A stretch of 64,000 bases of DNA from Leptolyngbyaceae cyanobacterium JSC-12 (GCA_000309945.1 CM001633.1:2204292-2268291), one strand, 5' to 3'. Positions 25,765 to 35,205 are shown, counted from the stretch's first letter. Translations and numbers: made by a program. Notes: generated by a model not told the origin, from the letters alone.

Positions 25765-26283
25765 ATGTTCTCCACTGAGCAACTAATTACCTACGCCCGG
25801 TGGTCGGGTTATTTCACGATTTTCTGTGCAGTGATTGCGGTGTTGGGATGGCTGCTGAAGTGGGGCATCCGCTTTCGCCTGGTTGGCATTACCGGGTTTA
25901 TGACTGTCTTGACTGGTGGCTTGTTTGCTCTTAGCTTAGGGCTTTATGTGCGTCCCACAATTCCAGATGCCATCCGCTTTGCTTGCGTGTTCGACACAGG
26001 TGGCACAAGTGTTGTGATTTCAGTTCCACCGACTGTCACGGAGACTCAACTGCGAGCAACTCTGGAGCAAGCTGCTCTGGATCTCTATTCCCCCGGTCGG
26101 TTGTCTCAAGGAACTGATAAGATGACAATTCGGGCAAGAACGGTATTGCATCCAGAACCAGGGATTTCCAAACTGGTTTATCTGGGACAGGTGCAGCGAT
26201 CGCTTCTCTCTCGGGACAACGCTCAACTAGAAATTCAACTTGATTCAGCCCAACTGGCTCAACTTCCCCAGCCAACTGCATAA
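25765..26283 (+). CDS. ycf51: Ycf51 family membrane protein (DUF2518)
   Basis: The protein, 172 residues from ATG 25765, has two N-terminal membrane helices (about 13-30 and 38-57) and a soluble C-terminal domain of about 110 residues. It fits the Ycf51 family, which is conserved in cyanobacteria and some algal plastids and has no assigned function. ATG 25765 is chosen because AAGGAATTG precedes it at a suitable distance. The open frame reaches back to 25717 and overlaps the TPR gene, but that extension is polar and lacks a start signal. Confidence 0.88.
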   Translation: MFSTEQLITYARWSGYFTIFCAVIAVLGWLLKWGIRFRLVGITGFMTVLTGGLFALSLGLYVRPTIPDAIRFACVFDTGGTSVVISVPPTVTETQLRATLEQAALDLYSPGRLSQGTDKMTIRARTVLHPEPGISKLVYLGQVQRSLLSRDNAQLEIQLDSAQLAQLPQPTA

Positions 26284-26384
26284 CTGCTGTATAGACAGAG
26301 TTGAAGGATTTGTGAGGGTATGCACAGATACTCCATAGCAAATACTAAAATCAACGTCTATTCCTTTTTATAGTTTTTTGCGAT

Positions 26385-27548
26385 ATGCCAACGACTGTTA
26401 ATTCGCTTCCTGTTCTAAGTGTTGCACCCTCTCAAGTAGTTCGAGGACAAGGAATCTTAGCAGAAGCTATCGCGATGATCGCACAATTGGGACAGCGTCC
26501 GTTTGTGGTTGGCGGAGATACCACACTGCAGCGCGTCCAGTCCCAGTTTCAAGCTGCCTTTCAGCAGCACAACTTGCAATCAGTTCAAAGGTCATATTTG
26601 CCCGATTGCAGCGAAACCAGTTTGGCAACCCTACGTAAGGCTGTTCAGTCTCATCAAGCAGATGTGGTGATTGGGGTTGGGGGTGGCAAAGCCCTTGACA
26701 CTGCAAAGCTACTGTCCTATCAGTGTCAACTTCCCGTGGTTACCATTCCCACATCTGGTGCCACCTGTGCCGCCTGGACAGCGTTATCCAATGTTTATTC
26801 CAACGATGGGGCATTTTTGTATGATGTGCCCTTGTTACATTGTCCCAATTTGTTGATTCTGGATTACGACCTGGTCGCCACGGCTCCTCAACGAACGCTT
26901 GTTGCTGGGATTGGAGACGCGATCGCTAAGTGGTACGAAGCTTCGGTAAGTAGCGGACATACTCAACACACGTTAACGATTGCCGCTGTCCAACAAGCTA
27001 GAGTGTTGCGAGATATTCTATTTCAGAAATCAGTGGAAGCCTTGCAAAAGCCTGGTAGCAATACCTGGCAAGAAGTTGTTGATGCAACCGTTTTGTTGGC
27101 AGGTGTGATTGGGGGCTTGGGGGGTGCTCAATGTCGCACGGTCGCAGCCCATGCTGTTCATAATGGGTTGACCCATCTCCCTGCCAGTCATGGCACCCTG
27201 CATGGCGAGAAAGTTGCCTATGGCATTCTGGTACAGCTCCGTCTGGAAGAGTTAATTCAGGGAAACCAACTGGCTGCCACTGCTCGCCAACAACTTTTGA
27301 AGTTTTACGCCGAGATAGGGTTACCCTGTAGTCTGCATGATCTTGGACTTTCTCAGGTATCCCTTGCCGATCTGGAGCATGCTGCCGCGATCGCCTGCGC
27401 CGAAAAATCTGATATTCATTACCTTCCCTTTCCAGTTAACCCAACTCAACTATTGGCAGCGATGGTGTCAACTACAGCACCCTGCCAAAGTGTGAAACGC
27501 TGGGGAGAAGAAGGGATGGAACATCAAGAAAGCGAGGTGCAGGCATGA
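26385..27548 (+). CDS. Glycerol-dehydrogenase-like iron/zinc-containing polyol dehydrogenase
   Basis: The 387-residue protein belongs to the GldA-type metal-dependent alcohol dehydrogenase family. The nucleotide loop is GVGGGKALDTAK (97-108), and the metal ligands Asp178 (GIGDAIAK), His256 (AAHAVHNG) and His273 (LHGEKVAYG) are intact. The family oxidises polyols with NAD(P); the actual substrate here is not known. The gene overlaps the following aminotransferase gene by 4 bp (ATGA), a sign of translational coupling. That pairing suggests a shared pathway linking a keto/hydroxy compound and an amino acid, but none can be named. Confidence 0.85.
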   Translation: MPTTVNSLPVLSVAPSQVVRGQGILAEAIAMIAQLGQRPFVVGGDTTLQRVQSQFQAAFQQHNLQSVQRSYLPDCSETSLATLRKAVQSHQADVVIGVGGGKALDTAKLLSYQCQLPVVTIPTSGATCAAWTALSNVYSNDGAFLYDVPLLHCPNLLILDYDLVATAPQRTLVAGIGDAIAKWYEASVSSGHTQHTLTIAAVQQARVLRDILFQKSVEALQKPGSNTWQEVVDATVLLAGVIGGLGGAQCRTVAAHAVHNGLTHLPASHGTLHGEKVAYGILVQLRLEELIQGNQLAATARQQLLKFYAEIGLPCSLHDLGLSQVSLADLEHAAAIACAEKSDIHYLPFPVNPTQLLAAMVSTTAPCQSVKRWGEEGMEHQESEVQA

Positions 27549-28768
27549 GTTTGGACTGGATAACCCCGGCAGATCGATTAAAAACTTTGCCCCCTTACGT
27601 ATTTGCCCGATTAGATGAACTAAAGGCACGCGCAAAAGAGCAGGGGCTGGATCTAATTGATCTGGGCATGGGAAATCCAGATGGTGCCACTCCACAGCCG
27701 GTGGTAGATGCGGCGATCGCGGCTCTGCGAGATTCATCGAATCATGGTTACCCCCCTTTTGAAGGCACAGCAGGATTTCGCCAAGCCATTACCGAATGGT
27801 ACGAACGGCGCTACAACGTTAAGCTTGATCCAGACAGTGAAGCCCTGCCACTGTTGGGATCGAAAGAGGGGTTAACTCATCTGGCACTGGCATACGTGAA
27901 TCCAGGAGATGTGGTATTGGTCCCCAGCCCAGCTTATCCTGCTCACTTTCGCGGTCCCTTAATTGCTGGAGCGAACATCTACAGCATCATCCTGAAGCCG
28001 GAAGATGATTGGGTCATCAACCTCAAAACCATCCCAGATGAAGTAGCGGAACGGGCTAAGATTCTTTATTTCAATTACCCTAGCAACCCGACGGCCGCAA
28101 CCGCTCCCCGCCAATTTTTTGAGGAGATCGTAGCATTTGCGCGGCGCTTCAATATTTTGCTAGTGCATGATTTATGTTATGCCGAGCTGGCATTTGATGG
28201 GTATCAACCTACAAGCCTGCTAGAAATTCCGGGTGCAATCGATATCAGTGTCGAATTCCACACCATGTCCAAAACCTACAATATGGCAGGCTGGCGTGTT
28301 GGTTTTGTCGTGGGCAATCGGCATGTGGTGCAGGGCTTGCGAACACTCAAAACTAACTTGGATTATGGCATTTTTCGGGTGCTGCAAACGGCGGCTCAAA
28401 CAGCACTGCAACTCCCAGATGTGTATCTGCATGAAGTACAGGCACGCTATCGGACTCGTCGCGATTTCTTGATTCAGGGGTTAGCAGAATTGGGATGGAC
28501 TATCCCTAAAACCAGAGCCACGATGTATTTGTGGGTTCCTTGCCCACCCGGAGTTAGTTCCACAGATTTTGCTCTGTCTGTGCTGCAGCAAACAGGGGTT
28601 GTGGTCACGCCAGGAAATGCTTTTGGGGCAGGGGGAGAAGGCTATGTGCGCATTAGCCTAATCGCCGAGTGCGATCGCCTGGGAGAAGTGCTGCGCCGTT
28701 TGAAACAAGCAGGTATTACTTATGACTCAGGCGCTGAACTAGCAGCCAGTTTACAAGGAAAGAAATAA
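27545..28768 (+). CDS. PLP-dependent aminotransferase, LL-diaminopimelate/aspartate aminotransferase type
   Basis: The 407-residue protein is a fold-type I class I/II aminotransferase. PLP Lys243 lies in SKTYNMAGWR (242-251); Asp209 binds the pyridine nitrogen, and the N-terminal DLGMGNPDGATP (39-50) is typical of the DapL/AspC-like group. Annotation pipelines often call such proteins LL-diaminopimelate aminotransferase; in cyanobacteria a second, distinct DapL usually performs lysine synthesis, so a different amino-donor reaction is possible. Start and stop are clear. It is coupled to the upstream dehydrogenase by a 4-bp overlap and ends convergently with the rhomboid homologue. Confidence 0.88.
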   Translation: MSLDWITPADRLKTLPPYVFARLDELKARAKEQGLDLIDLGMGNPDGATPQPVVDAAIAALRDSSNHGYPPFEGTAGFRQAITEWYERRYNVKLDPDSEALPLLGSKEGLTHLALAYVNPGDVVLVPSPAYPAHFRGPLIAGANIYSIILKPEDDWVINLKTIPDEVAERAKILYFNYPSNPTAATAPRQFFEEIVAFARRFNILLVHDLCYAELAFDGYQPTSLLEIPGAIDISVEFHTMSKTYNMAGWRVGFVVGNRHVVQGLRTLKTNLDYGIFRVLQTAAQTALQLPDVYLHEVQARYRTRRDFLIQGLAELGWTIPKTRATMYLWVPCPPGVSSTDFALSVLQQTGVVVTPGNAFGAGGEGYVRISLIAECDRLGEVLRRLKQAGITYDSGAELAASLQGKK

Positions 28769-28771
28769 TAG

Positions 28772-29374
28772 TTACCAGAGCTGGCTAACTGGGAAAAGAG
28801 CCGCAATCCCATCTAGAAAGCGAGCAGCTAACACACCGCCCAGAAAGCTAATGAGGCGGGCTTTCCAGACAGAATCTCCGCTAATCGGCACCATTCCCCA
28901 CAGCATCCAGCTACACACACACCCCACAAGAATCGTGACCAAAATTGCCACGATCGCGGGTTCAAAATATCCCCGCAGCAGCAAAAAGCCTAAATAGCTA
29001 AATAAAATATTGCTGCTGCTAAAAAACCTGGCAGACTTGGGAAACAATAGCCCATTTAGACAATCCACCAGTAAAGCGATCAAGGTGACGATCACCAAGT
29101 CACGAGTTCCCCGTAGCAAAAGCAGGGTTCCCAAAAGTAAAAACATTTCGGCATTAGCAAACACTCGCTCAGTCCGATTAATGGAAGCTGAAACCGGAGG
29201 ACTCCAAAAACCTGGCAAGGTGCGAAAGGTGAAACCTATTTCATTGAGGTTTTTCCCTAAAGCCAGTGCGATCGCTAACGAAAATAGCCAGACATACACA
29301 ATGATGTCTGCGATTGTTTTGGCTTGTGTTGCGAAATCGTTAACTGTCACCGATGCTCCATAACCACTTGACAC
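28772..29374 (-). CDS. Degenerate rhomboid-family membrane protein (predicted inactive)
   Basis: The 200-residue protein has six predicted membrane helices and keeps family stretches of cyanobacterial rhomboids, including LLLRGTRDLVIVTL, LFSYLGFLLLRGYF and FLGGVLAARFL. The catalytic residues appear lost. The helix-4 Ser motif, GASG in active members, is SSSN. The helix-6 His motif, GHLFGFLGG in active members, is ARLISFLGG, so the His is replaced by Arg. The helix-2 His position holds Arg (TERVFANAE). The protein is therefore probably a pseudoprotease, comparable in principle to eukaryotic iRhoms, with a chaperone-like or degradation-linked role possible. The comparison is from memory of family sequences. 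Confidence 0.75.
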   Translation of the reverse strand: MSSGYGASVTVNDFATQAKTIADIIVYVWLFSLAIALALGKNLNEIGFTFRTLPGFWSPPVSASINRTERVFANAEMFLLLGTLLLLRGTRDLVIVTLIALLVDCLNGLLFPKSARFFSSSNILFSYLGFLLLRGYFEPAIVAILVTILVGCVCSWMLWGMVPISGDSVWKARLISFLGGVLAARFLDGIAALFPVSQLW

Positions 29375-29510
29375 AGGCTCTCCTGCTTTGATTCTGCCGA
29401 AACTAGCAACGCACCCATCAAAAGGCTAACAATTGCCAAAAGTCTATGCCAAACGGCTAAAAACTCTCTGAATTTTAACCCGTATCCAGACAGACCTCGC
29501 TTCATTGATA

Positions 29511-29541
29511 TTGCATTTCATAACGCCCATATCCCTATAAT
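29511..29541 (+). promoter_or_regulatory. Candidate promoter of the CNNM/CorC-type gene
   Basis: A perfect -10 hexamer TATAAT lies at 29536-29541, with TTGCAT (29511-29516) 19 bp upstream. The spacing is slightly long, so the -35 assignment is weak. The ATG of the next gene is at 29598. Confidence 0.35.
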
Positions 29542-29597
29542 CTGGCAAGGGTTGAATCATCAGGTCTATTTCGCCAACCCCCGCCAGTCTCGAACTT

Positions 29598-30902
29598 ATG
29601 AACGTCGCAACTGATTTGGGGCTCATCCTAATGTTGATCGGGGTGAATGCCTTTTTTGCCGCCGCAGAAATTGCGCTTGTATCTGCGAATCCTGTACGCA
29701 TGAGAATGATGGCAGAGGAGGGAAATCGATCAGCACGGCGAGTGCTCGCTGCAATGGAAGATAGCACTCGGTTTCTAGCAACAGTTCAAATTGGGATTAC
29801 GCTGGCAGGCTTTTTCACCTCAGCAACGGCTGCGACAAATCTTTCTGCCCCAGTCACCGAAATGTTGGAACCCGTACTCAAAGAGGCGGCTGCATCGGTT
29901 TCACTGATTCTCATTACAACTGTCATCGCTTTTATCAGCTTAGTTTTGGGTGAATTGGTGCCTAAGCGTCTGGGACTTCGCAATGCTGAAGCGATCGCCC
30001 TTGCCTCAATCAATCCCATTCGCTGGTTAGGCAAAATCGCCGCCCCAATCGTCAAGTTCTTAAGCATCTGCACCAACATTATTTTGAGACTCACAGGCAA
30101 CCCGGTGATTGATACAGAAGAAAGCGTTAGCACTGAAGAAATTAAAGCGATGGTTGATTCCGCACGGGCAGGCGGATCGGTGGGCGAACAGGAACGTCGC
30201 ATCATTCACGGTGCAGTAGAACTGAGTAATGTCACCGCTCGTGCCATCATGGTGCCGCGGGTTCAAATTCAGTACTTAAAAACCACGACCTCTTTAGAAG
30301 AAGCCTATCAAGTTGCGGCGGAAAACGCCCACACCCGACTCCCTGTTTGCGAAGGCGATCTGGATCATATTGTTGGCATTCTGCATGTCAAAGACTTAAT
30401 TCGCCCGCTGCCAGAACTGAGAGAGCATCCCCCATCGATTGCCGAACTAGTGCGCCCAGTACATTCTGTACCCGAAACTAAGCCTGTTCACGACCTACTG
30501 GAAGAAATGAAAAAAAACCGCCTGCATCTGGTGATTGTGCGGGATGAATTTGGTGGCACTGCTGGATTAGTCACATTGGAAGACGTGCTGGAAGAAATTG
30601 TGGGGGAAATTCGAGATGAATACGACGCGGAAGAAGAGCGGGAATTTCGCCAAATTGGTGAACATGAGGGCATTTTCAAAATTCGCGCCAGCATCGCCAC
30701 GGTGAATAATGAACTGAATCTGGAGCTTCCCCGCGAAGATGCTGCCACCCTGGCTGGATTATTTCTAGAAGATTTGCAGCGTCCCCCTGAACCTGGCGAT
30801 CGCCTCCAGGTCAATGATGTGTTGCTTACCGTGTTGGAAGATGGACAGCGAGTGCGGGTGGCGGTGGTGCCAATGCCCACTACTGAATCAGACGATGATT
30901 AA
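29598..30902 (+). CDS. CNNM/CorC-type transporter-associated protein (hemolysin family)
   Basis: The 434-residue protein has the order DUF21 membrane domain (about 1-185, several helices), two CBS domains (about 205-335, with MVPRVQIQYL at the first and IVRDEFGGTAGLVTLEDVLE at the second) and a C-terminal CorC_HlyC domain (about 350-425). This is the CNNM/CorB/YtfL layout, implicated in divalent-cation (Mg2+ or Co2+) efflux or magnesium homeostasis; the old hemolysin name is misleading. The gene appears monocistronic, with a hairpin downstream. Confidence 0.92.
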   Translation: MNVATDLGLILMLIGVNAFFAAAEIALVSANPVRMRMMAEEGNRSARRVLAAMEDSTRFLATVQIGITLAGFFTSATAATNLSAPVTEMLEPVLKEAAASVSLILITTVIAFISLVLGELVPKRLGLRNAEAIALASINPIRWLGKIAAPIVKFLSICTNIILRLTGNPVIDTEESVSTEEIKAMVDSARAGGSVGEQERRIIHGAVELSNVTARAIMVPRVQIQYLKTTTSLEEAYQVAAENAHTRLPVCEGDLDHIVGILHVKDLIRPLPELREHPPSIAELVRPVHSVPETKPVHDLLEEMKKNRLHLVIVRDEFGGTAGLVTLEDVLEEIVGEIRDEYDAEEEREFRQIGEHEGIFKIRASIATVNNELNLELPREDAATLAGLFLEDLQRPPEPGDRLQVNDVLLTVLEDGQRVRVAVVPMPTTESDDD

Positions 30903-30931
30903 ATACTCGCACATCGGCAGGCCCCCACTAC

Positions 30932-30959
30932 TGGACTCTGGCTTCTGGCGAAGAGTCCA
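30932..30959 (+). terminator. Hairpin downstream of the CNNM/CorC-type gene
   Basis: TGGACTCT (30932-30939) and AGAGTCCA (30952-30959) form a perfect 8-bp stem with a 12-nt loop. There is no T-run, so it may slow or protect transcripts more than terminate them. Confidence 0.45.
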
Positions 30960-31047
30960 CTGGCAAGGATGAATCAACCGCGATCGCCCATAATGGACAC
31001 AAAAGCTAGCGAACCTGCACCTTAGCCCCCTTTCTTTCCTCTCTTTT

Positions 31048-31632
31048 ATGTCTGGTGATTTTGAGAAAAACAGTCTAGATTGGCAACTTCATCTCTGGCA
31101 AATCCGCATTGCCGAATGGGTTGAGCGACTCTTTCAGTCTTCTAACAACAACCCAAGTCTGCCCAACTGGTCGTTTCCAGAATGGCTATTGCAGAGATTA
31201 TTCTGGGCGCTCGCCATCGCCCTAAGCCTGTGGGCACTGTGGCAACTTTATTCTATCCTGGCTCCTTATTTAGGAACCAGCATCCTGGCAAACAGCCAAC
31301 AGCCAACAGCCACAACTTCACACCCAGAAAGGCGAACCACCGCTGAGTGGCACCAGCGATCGCGATTGCTAGCGCAGCAAGGCAACTATCGAGAAGCATG
31401 TCGTGCTCTGTATCAAGCAACCTTGCAACATCTAGATATCGCAGGGCTGATTCCTGGAGAAGCCAGCCGCACCGATGGCGAATATCTTCGTCGGCTGCAA
31501 ACCCTGCCCAATCCTCACCCTTACCAGATTTTGATCCGCACCCATGAGCAGTTGTGCTTTAGCCATATGGAGGTGACTCAAGAAACCTTTGAACACTGTG
31601 AGCAGGCTTACCGGGAGATTGAGACCCTATGA
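31048..31632 (+). CDS. DUF4129 domain membrane protein
   Basis: The 194-residue protein has a cytoplasmic N-terminus, one membrane helix (about 52-75), a short Gln/Pro/Thr-rich linker with repeated CAGCCAA-type codons, and a C-terminal DUF4129 domain (about 100-190) rich in helices. DUF4129 proteins occur in operons with MoxR AAA ATPases and DUF58 proteins, but neither is present here. Its stop codon overlaps the start of the next gene, so the two are translationally coupled. Confidence 0.85.
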   Translation: MSGDFEKNSLDWQLHLWQIRIAEWVERLFQSSNNNPSLPNWSFPEWLLQRLFWALAIALSLWALWQLYSILAPYLGTSILANSQQPTATTSHPERRTTAEWHQRSRLLAQQGNYREACRALYQATLQHLDIAGLIPGEASRTDGEYLRRLQTLPNPHPYQILIRTHEQLCFSHMEVTQETFEHCEQAYREIETL

Positions 31633-32849
31633 TGCAGCTTTCTCGTCGCCAGACCATCATTCTCGCGATCGCCCTCGTATCTCTGATTCTGCTCATCCTA
31701 TTTCTCGCTCCCAGTAGTGGCAATGTGCAACAGTACGGTTCAACCTACAGCCGCATACCTCAGGGCTATGGTGCCTGGTATGCTTTCATGGAAAAACGCG
31801 GCACTTCCCTCCAGCGCTGGCGACGCCCCTTGAGTGATCTGTATAATGCACCCCCAGCCCAGCCAAATAACCAGAAATCCTCTGCTTCTATCCCCAAACC
31901 ACCGATCACGCTGATTCGGATCAGTGGTAGCAGCGATGTTCTGAAGCCTGATGATGAGTGGGTAAAGCAAGGCAATGTATTGGTGTTATTAGGCATGAAG
32001 CCGCGAGTAACTGATACCCCCTTTACCTCCGATCTGGACAGTCCTAATGGCAAAATCCGAATTGAAACCCGCCGTCGCCAGGTAATTACTGGGGGCAAAA
32101 CTAAGGCAGGCGGCAAGGAGACTGCCCTTTTGAGCGATCGCGCTGGAGCCGTAGTATGGCAAGAGACACTGGACAAGGGAAAGATCATCTACTCGTCAAC
32201 CCCCTACCTGGCAGCAAACGCTTACCAGGATCATCCTGCAAACTACGAATTTTTAGCAACATTGGTAACCGAACCTGGTTATCCCATCTGGGTTGATGAG
32301 TTTATGCATGGGCACGAAGACAAAGTCGCTAAAGTAGGTGACACTAAAACCGAAGACGACTTGATCACGTATCTATTTAGAACACCACTATCCTTGCTAG
32401 CACTGCAAAGCGTCATTATTCTGGCAGTACTGATATGGGGACAGAATCGCCGTTTTGGCACTGCAGAGCCACTAGTGTCCCCAGTTATAGACAACAGTGA
32501 AGCTTACATCCAGGCAATGGCAGGAGTGCTTCACAAAGCCAACTGTAGCGAGTTTGTGCTGGAAACTATCGGTAAAGCAGAACAACTCGAAATTCAAAAA
32601 GCACTTGGATTAGGAACAGTTCCCCTATCTCTGGAAGTATTGGCAGAAGCCTGGGAACAGCAAACGGGGCGATCGCCCGAAACCTTGCAATCCATGCTAA
32701 GAACCACTTCCCGCCATCGTCGCCTTACCCATGCAGAACTGCAACAGTGGATTGTCAACATTCAGGTAGTCAGACAAACACTTCCCTATCCTCCTTACCG
32801 CCCCAGCCCCAACTCCTTTCCTGATTCCCATTCATTTTGCCTGTACTAA
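31629..32849 (+). CDS. DUF4350 domain protein
   Basis: The 406-residue protein has an N-terminal membrane segment (about 8-27), a DUF4350 domain (about 38-215) with the typical opening YGSTYSRIPQGYGAWYAF, and a second membrane helix near 260-275 followed by a cytoplasmic C-terminal region. DUF4350 proteins resemble the glutamine-amidotransferase fold and usually sit with DUF4129, MoxR and DUF58 genes. ATG 31629 overlaps the previous stop by 4 bp; a second ATG follows directly, at 31632. The function is unknown. Confidence 0.85.
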   Translation: MMQLSRRQTIILAIALVSLILLILFLAPSSGNVQQYGSTYSRIPQGYGAWYAFMEKRGTSLQRWRRPLSDLYNAPPAQPNNQKSSASIPKPPITLIRISGSSDVLKPDDEWVKQGNVLVLLGMKPRVTDTPFTSDLDSPNGKIRIETRRRQVITGGKTKAGGKETALLSDRAGAVVWQETLDKGKIIYSSTPYLAANAYQDHPANYEFLATLVTEPGYPIWVDEFMHGHEDKVAKVGDTKTEDDLITYLFRTPLSLLALQSVIILAVLIWGQNRRFGTAEPLVSPVIDNSEAYIQAMAGVLHKANCSEFVLETIGKAEQLEIQKALGLGTVPLSLEVLAEAWEQQTGRSPETLQSMLRTTSRHRRLTHAELQQWIVNIQVVRQTLPYPPYRPSPNSFPDSHSFCLY

Positions 32850-32965
32850 CCACTAAGTGTTGTTGCGAAGTTCCGAAAAGCAGGGAACATGATAAGCTGT
32901 CAACTCAGTCAAGGGGATTCAATTCAACGAACTCACCCTTGAGACAGATTACAGAGGTCGTGACT

Positions 32966-34045
32966 GTGAAGATACGGTGGTTGTTCTCTGGCTTAGTTGG
33001 CTTCTGGTTGCTTATGTCATCAATTGCAGAAGCAGCGACCCTTCAGTTTTGGCGATTTGATCAGCGGGACAATCGTCTTGAATTTAGAACCGATGATGGG
33101 GTACAACCACGTGCTCAACTGGTATTTAATCCCACTCGCTTAGTGATTGATTTACCCGGAACCCGGCTGGGTCGTCCCAAGCAGCTAGAGCAATTTAATG
33201 GCAGAGTAACAGCGCTTAGGGTTGCCCAGTTTGATCGAGACACGACACGCTTGGTGTTGGAGTTATCTCCTGGATACACAATTAACCCGAAACAAGTTCG
33301 GTTTCGCTATACAACTGCCCAAAATTGGACGATTGAACTGCCCCAACCAGAATATAATCCTGCGATCGCCAGTGATGATGCCCAGGATGACCAGACGTTA
33401 GAAGTACCACAAGCACCTGTTATACCGCGTGCCTCAGTGGGTGGATTGTTCCCTGTTGCACCCACTCCTCGCCCCAACCCAACTATTCCGATAGTGCCGA
33501 ATGGGCAACCTATTGTGATTGTAGATCCGGGACATGGTGGTCCTGATCCAGGAGCCATAGGGATTGGTGGCTTGCGGGAAACCGATATTGTGCTGGATAT
33601 CAGTCGGCAAGTTGCAGCATTGCTGTCACAACAGGGTGTTTCCGCAGTTTTAACCCGCGATGCCGAATATGATTTGGGGTTGGAACCACGGGTACAAATG
33701 GCAAATCGGGCAAACGCCACTGTATTTGTCAGTATTCATGCCAATGCCATTAGCATGTCTCGTCCAGATATCAGCGGGTTAGAAACCTACTACTTCAATA
33801 CGGGCAAAGAACTGGCAGAGGTGATTCACCGCACGATTTTAGAAGAAACAGGTGTGCGCGATCGCCGCGTTCGTCAGGCTCGTTTTTATGTCCTGCGTTA
33901 TACCAAAATGCCCTCAGTGCTAATCGAAACTGGGTTTGTGACAGGAGCCGAAGATGCCGCCAAACTGAGTGACCCTGGTTATCGCAGTCGGATGGCAGCA
34001 GCGATCGCCCGCGGCATTTTACGTTACTTAGGACGGAGCAGCTAG
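32966..34045 (+). CDS. AMIN-domain N-acetylmuramoyl-L-alanine amidase
   Basis: The protein, 359 residues from GTG 32966, has a signal peptide (about 1-22, ending EAA), an AMIN domain (about 23-110, LQFWRFDQRDNRLEF) that directs it to the septum or wall, a Pro-rich linker, and an Amidase_3 domain (about 185-355) with zinc ligands in VDPGHGG, RETDIV and SIHANA and a catalytic Glu in LIETGF. It cuts the amide bond between muramic acid and the stem peptide during cell separation. GTG 32966 is preceded by AGAGG; a longer TTG-started frame reaching 32837 is unlikely. Its last bases overlap the convergent glycosidase gene by 4 bp. Confidence 0.93.
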   Translation: MKIRWLFSGLVGFWLLMSSIAEAATLQFWRFDQRDNRLEFRTDDGVQPRAQLVFNPTRLVIDLPGTRLGRPKQLEQFNGRVTALRVAQFDRDTTRLVLELSPGYTINPKQVRFRYTTAQNWTIELPQPEYNPAIASDDAQDDQTLEVPQAPVIPRASVGGLFPVAPTPRPNPTIPIVPNGQPIVIVDPGHGGPDPGAIGIGGLRETDIVLDISRQVAALLSQQGVSAVLTRDAEYDLGLEPRVQMANRANATVFVSIHANAISMSRPDISGLETYYFNTGKELAEVIHRTILEETGVRDRRVRQARFYVLRYTKMPSVLIETGFVTGAEDAAKLSDPGYRSRMAAAIARGILRYLGRSS

Positions 34046-35205
34046 AATCGCATGGATGGATAGGGAAACAATGCCTGGAATCCGGTTTGGCGTTCAATAG
34101 GTGATTCAGCTGCAGCGTTCCATAGAGTCTCGTAGTAGAAGAAAGATACACCTAAACCGCGTTCCTGAGCTGCCTGGGTTTGTGCCTGAATTATCGACAT
34201 TGGCACAGGTCTGTTTCGCAGTCCAGCCATAATGGCGATCGCGGTAGGAATTTTTTGCTGCGTTTCCTGAATTTCAGGACGAGTTAGCTGGGGCAGAAAA
34301 CTTTGCAAGTCGGGGCGATACACCTGCACAATCAGTTCATCGGCAATATTGCGCCGCACCCAACCCAGCCAGTCTTGCAACTGAAGTTTATAAGCAAAAT
34401 CGTAGTAGTTGGGCGAAATTGAAAAGATTGCTTTCGGCTTTTTAGCGCTCACGGCTTTGTGCAATTGGCTCATAAATGCTGTAATTTTGTCAGCACGCCA
34501 TTTCACCCAGGCAGGATCTTGTGCATTGGCAGGAGGCGCTTTCTTGGTTTCTTTGGTGTAGAGCGCTACGGTGTAGTTGTCGTAGCCAAACTCGCTAGGC
34601 AGGCTGGTGTGGTCATCAAACTGGATACCATCCACGTCATATTGGGTCACGATTTCCAGCACCAGATCCGTTAAGAATTTCTGTACTTCTGGACGTAGTG
34701 GATTTAGCCAGACGACTTCTCCTGCTGCACTGATGGAGGTTTGGCTACCGTCGCGCTTTTGCGTTAGCCAATCGGGATGGTTGAGCGCTAGTTCGGAACT
34801 GGGAGGAGCCATGAAACCAAATTCAAACCAAGGCACCACGAACAGTCCCTGGGCATGGGCTTGAGCGATTAGGTCAGCCAAAATATCTTGCCCATCCGTG
34901 CCGCGATAGGTGAAGGATTGAATTCTCTGCCGTTGGGCGATCGCACTGGGATAAGTCGTATAGCCTGCATTCCACACCACGGGATAAATTGTGTTGAAAT
35001 TCAACCGTCGCAGTTGGCGGACAGCTTCTTGGACTTTGGTACGATCGCGGAGGGTATCCATATCATTGCTGGTCATCCACACGCCACGAATTTCCGGTCT
35101 TGGTTGCTGCGACACAGCAGAAATGGGAGTGCCAATCAGAATGGTTAAACTCAACGCTGCAATAAAAAGAAAAAGGAGAGGAAGCAAGAAGCGTAATTTT
35201 CTCAT
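34042..35205 (-). CDS. Family-10-like glycosidase (GHL10/DUF187)
   Basis: The 387-residue protein has an N-terminal signal or anchor (about 5-25) and one TIM-barrel domain (about 38-360). The opening PEIRGVWMTSNDMDTLRDRT (36-55) is typical, and the active-site region shows YDVDGIQFDDHTSLP near 190-204 with a conserved Asp pair. Related proteins act on polysaccharides or cell-wall glycans in the periplasm; the substrate is unknown. It is on the same strand as the recombinase-like gene upstream (92 bp gap). Confidence 0.85.
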   Translation of the reverse strand: MRKLRFLLPLLFLFIAALSLTILIGTPISAVSQQPRPEIRGVWMTSNDMDTLRDRTKVQEAVRQLRRLNFNTIYPVVWNAGYTTYPSAIAQRQRIQSFTYRGTDGQDILADLIAQAHAQGLFVVPWFEFGFMAPPSSELALNHPDWLTQKRDGSQTSISAAGEVVWLNPLRPEVQKFLTDLVLEIVTQYDVDGIQFDDHTSLPSEFGYDNYTVALYTKETKKAPPANAQDPAWVKWRADKITAFMSQLHKAVSAKKPKAIFSISPNYYDFAYKLQLQDWLGWVRRNIADELIVQVYRPDLQSFLPQLTRPEIQETQQKIPTAIAIMAGLRNRPVPMSIIQAQTQAAQERGLGVSFFYYETLWNAAAESPIERQTGFQALFPYPSMRF

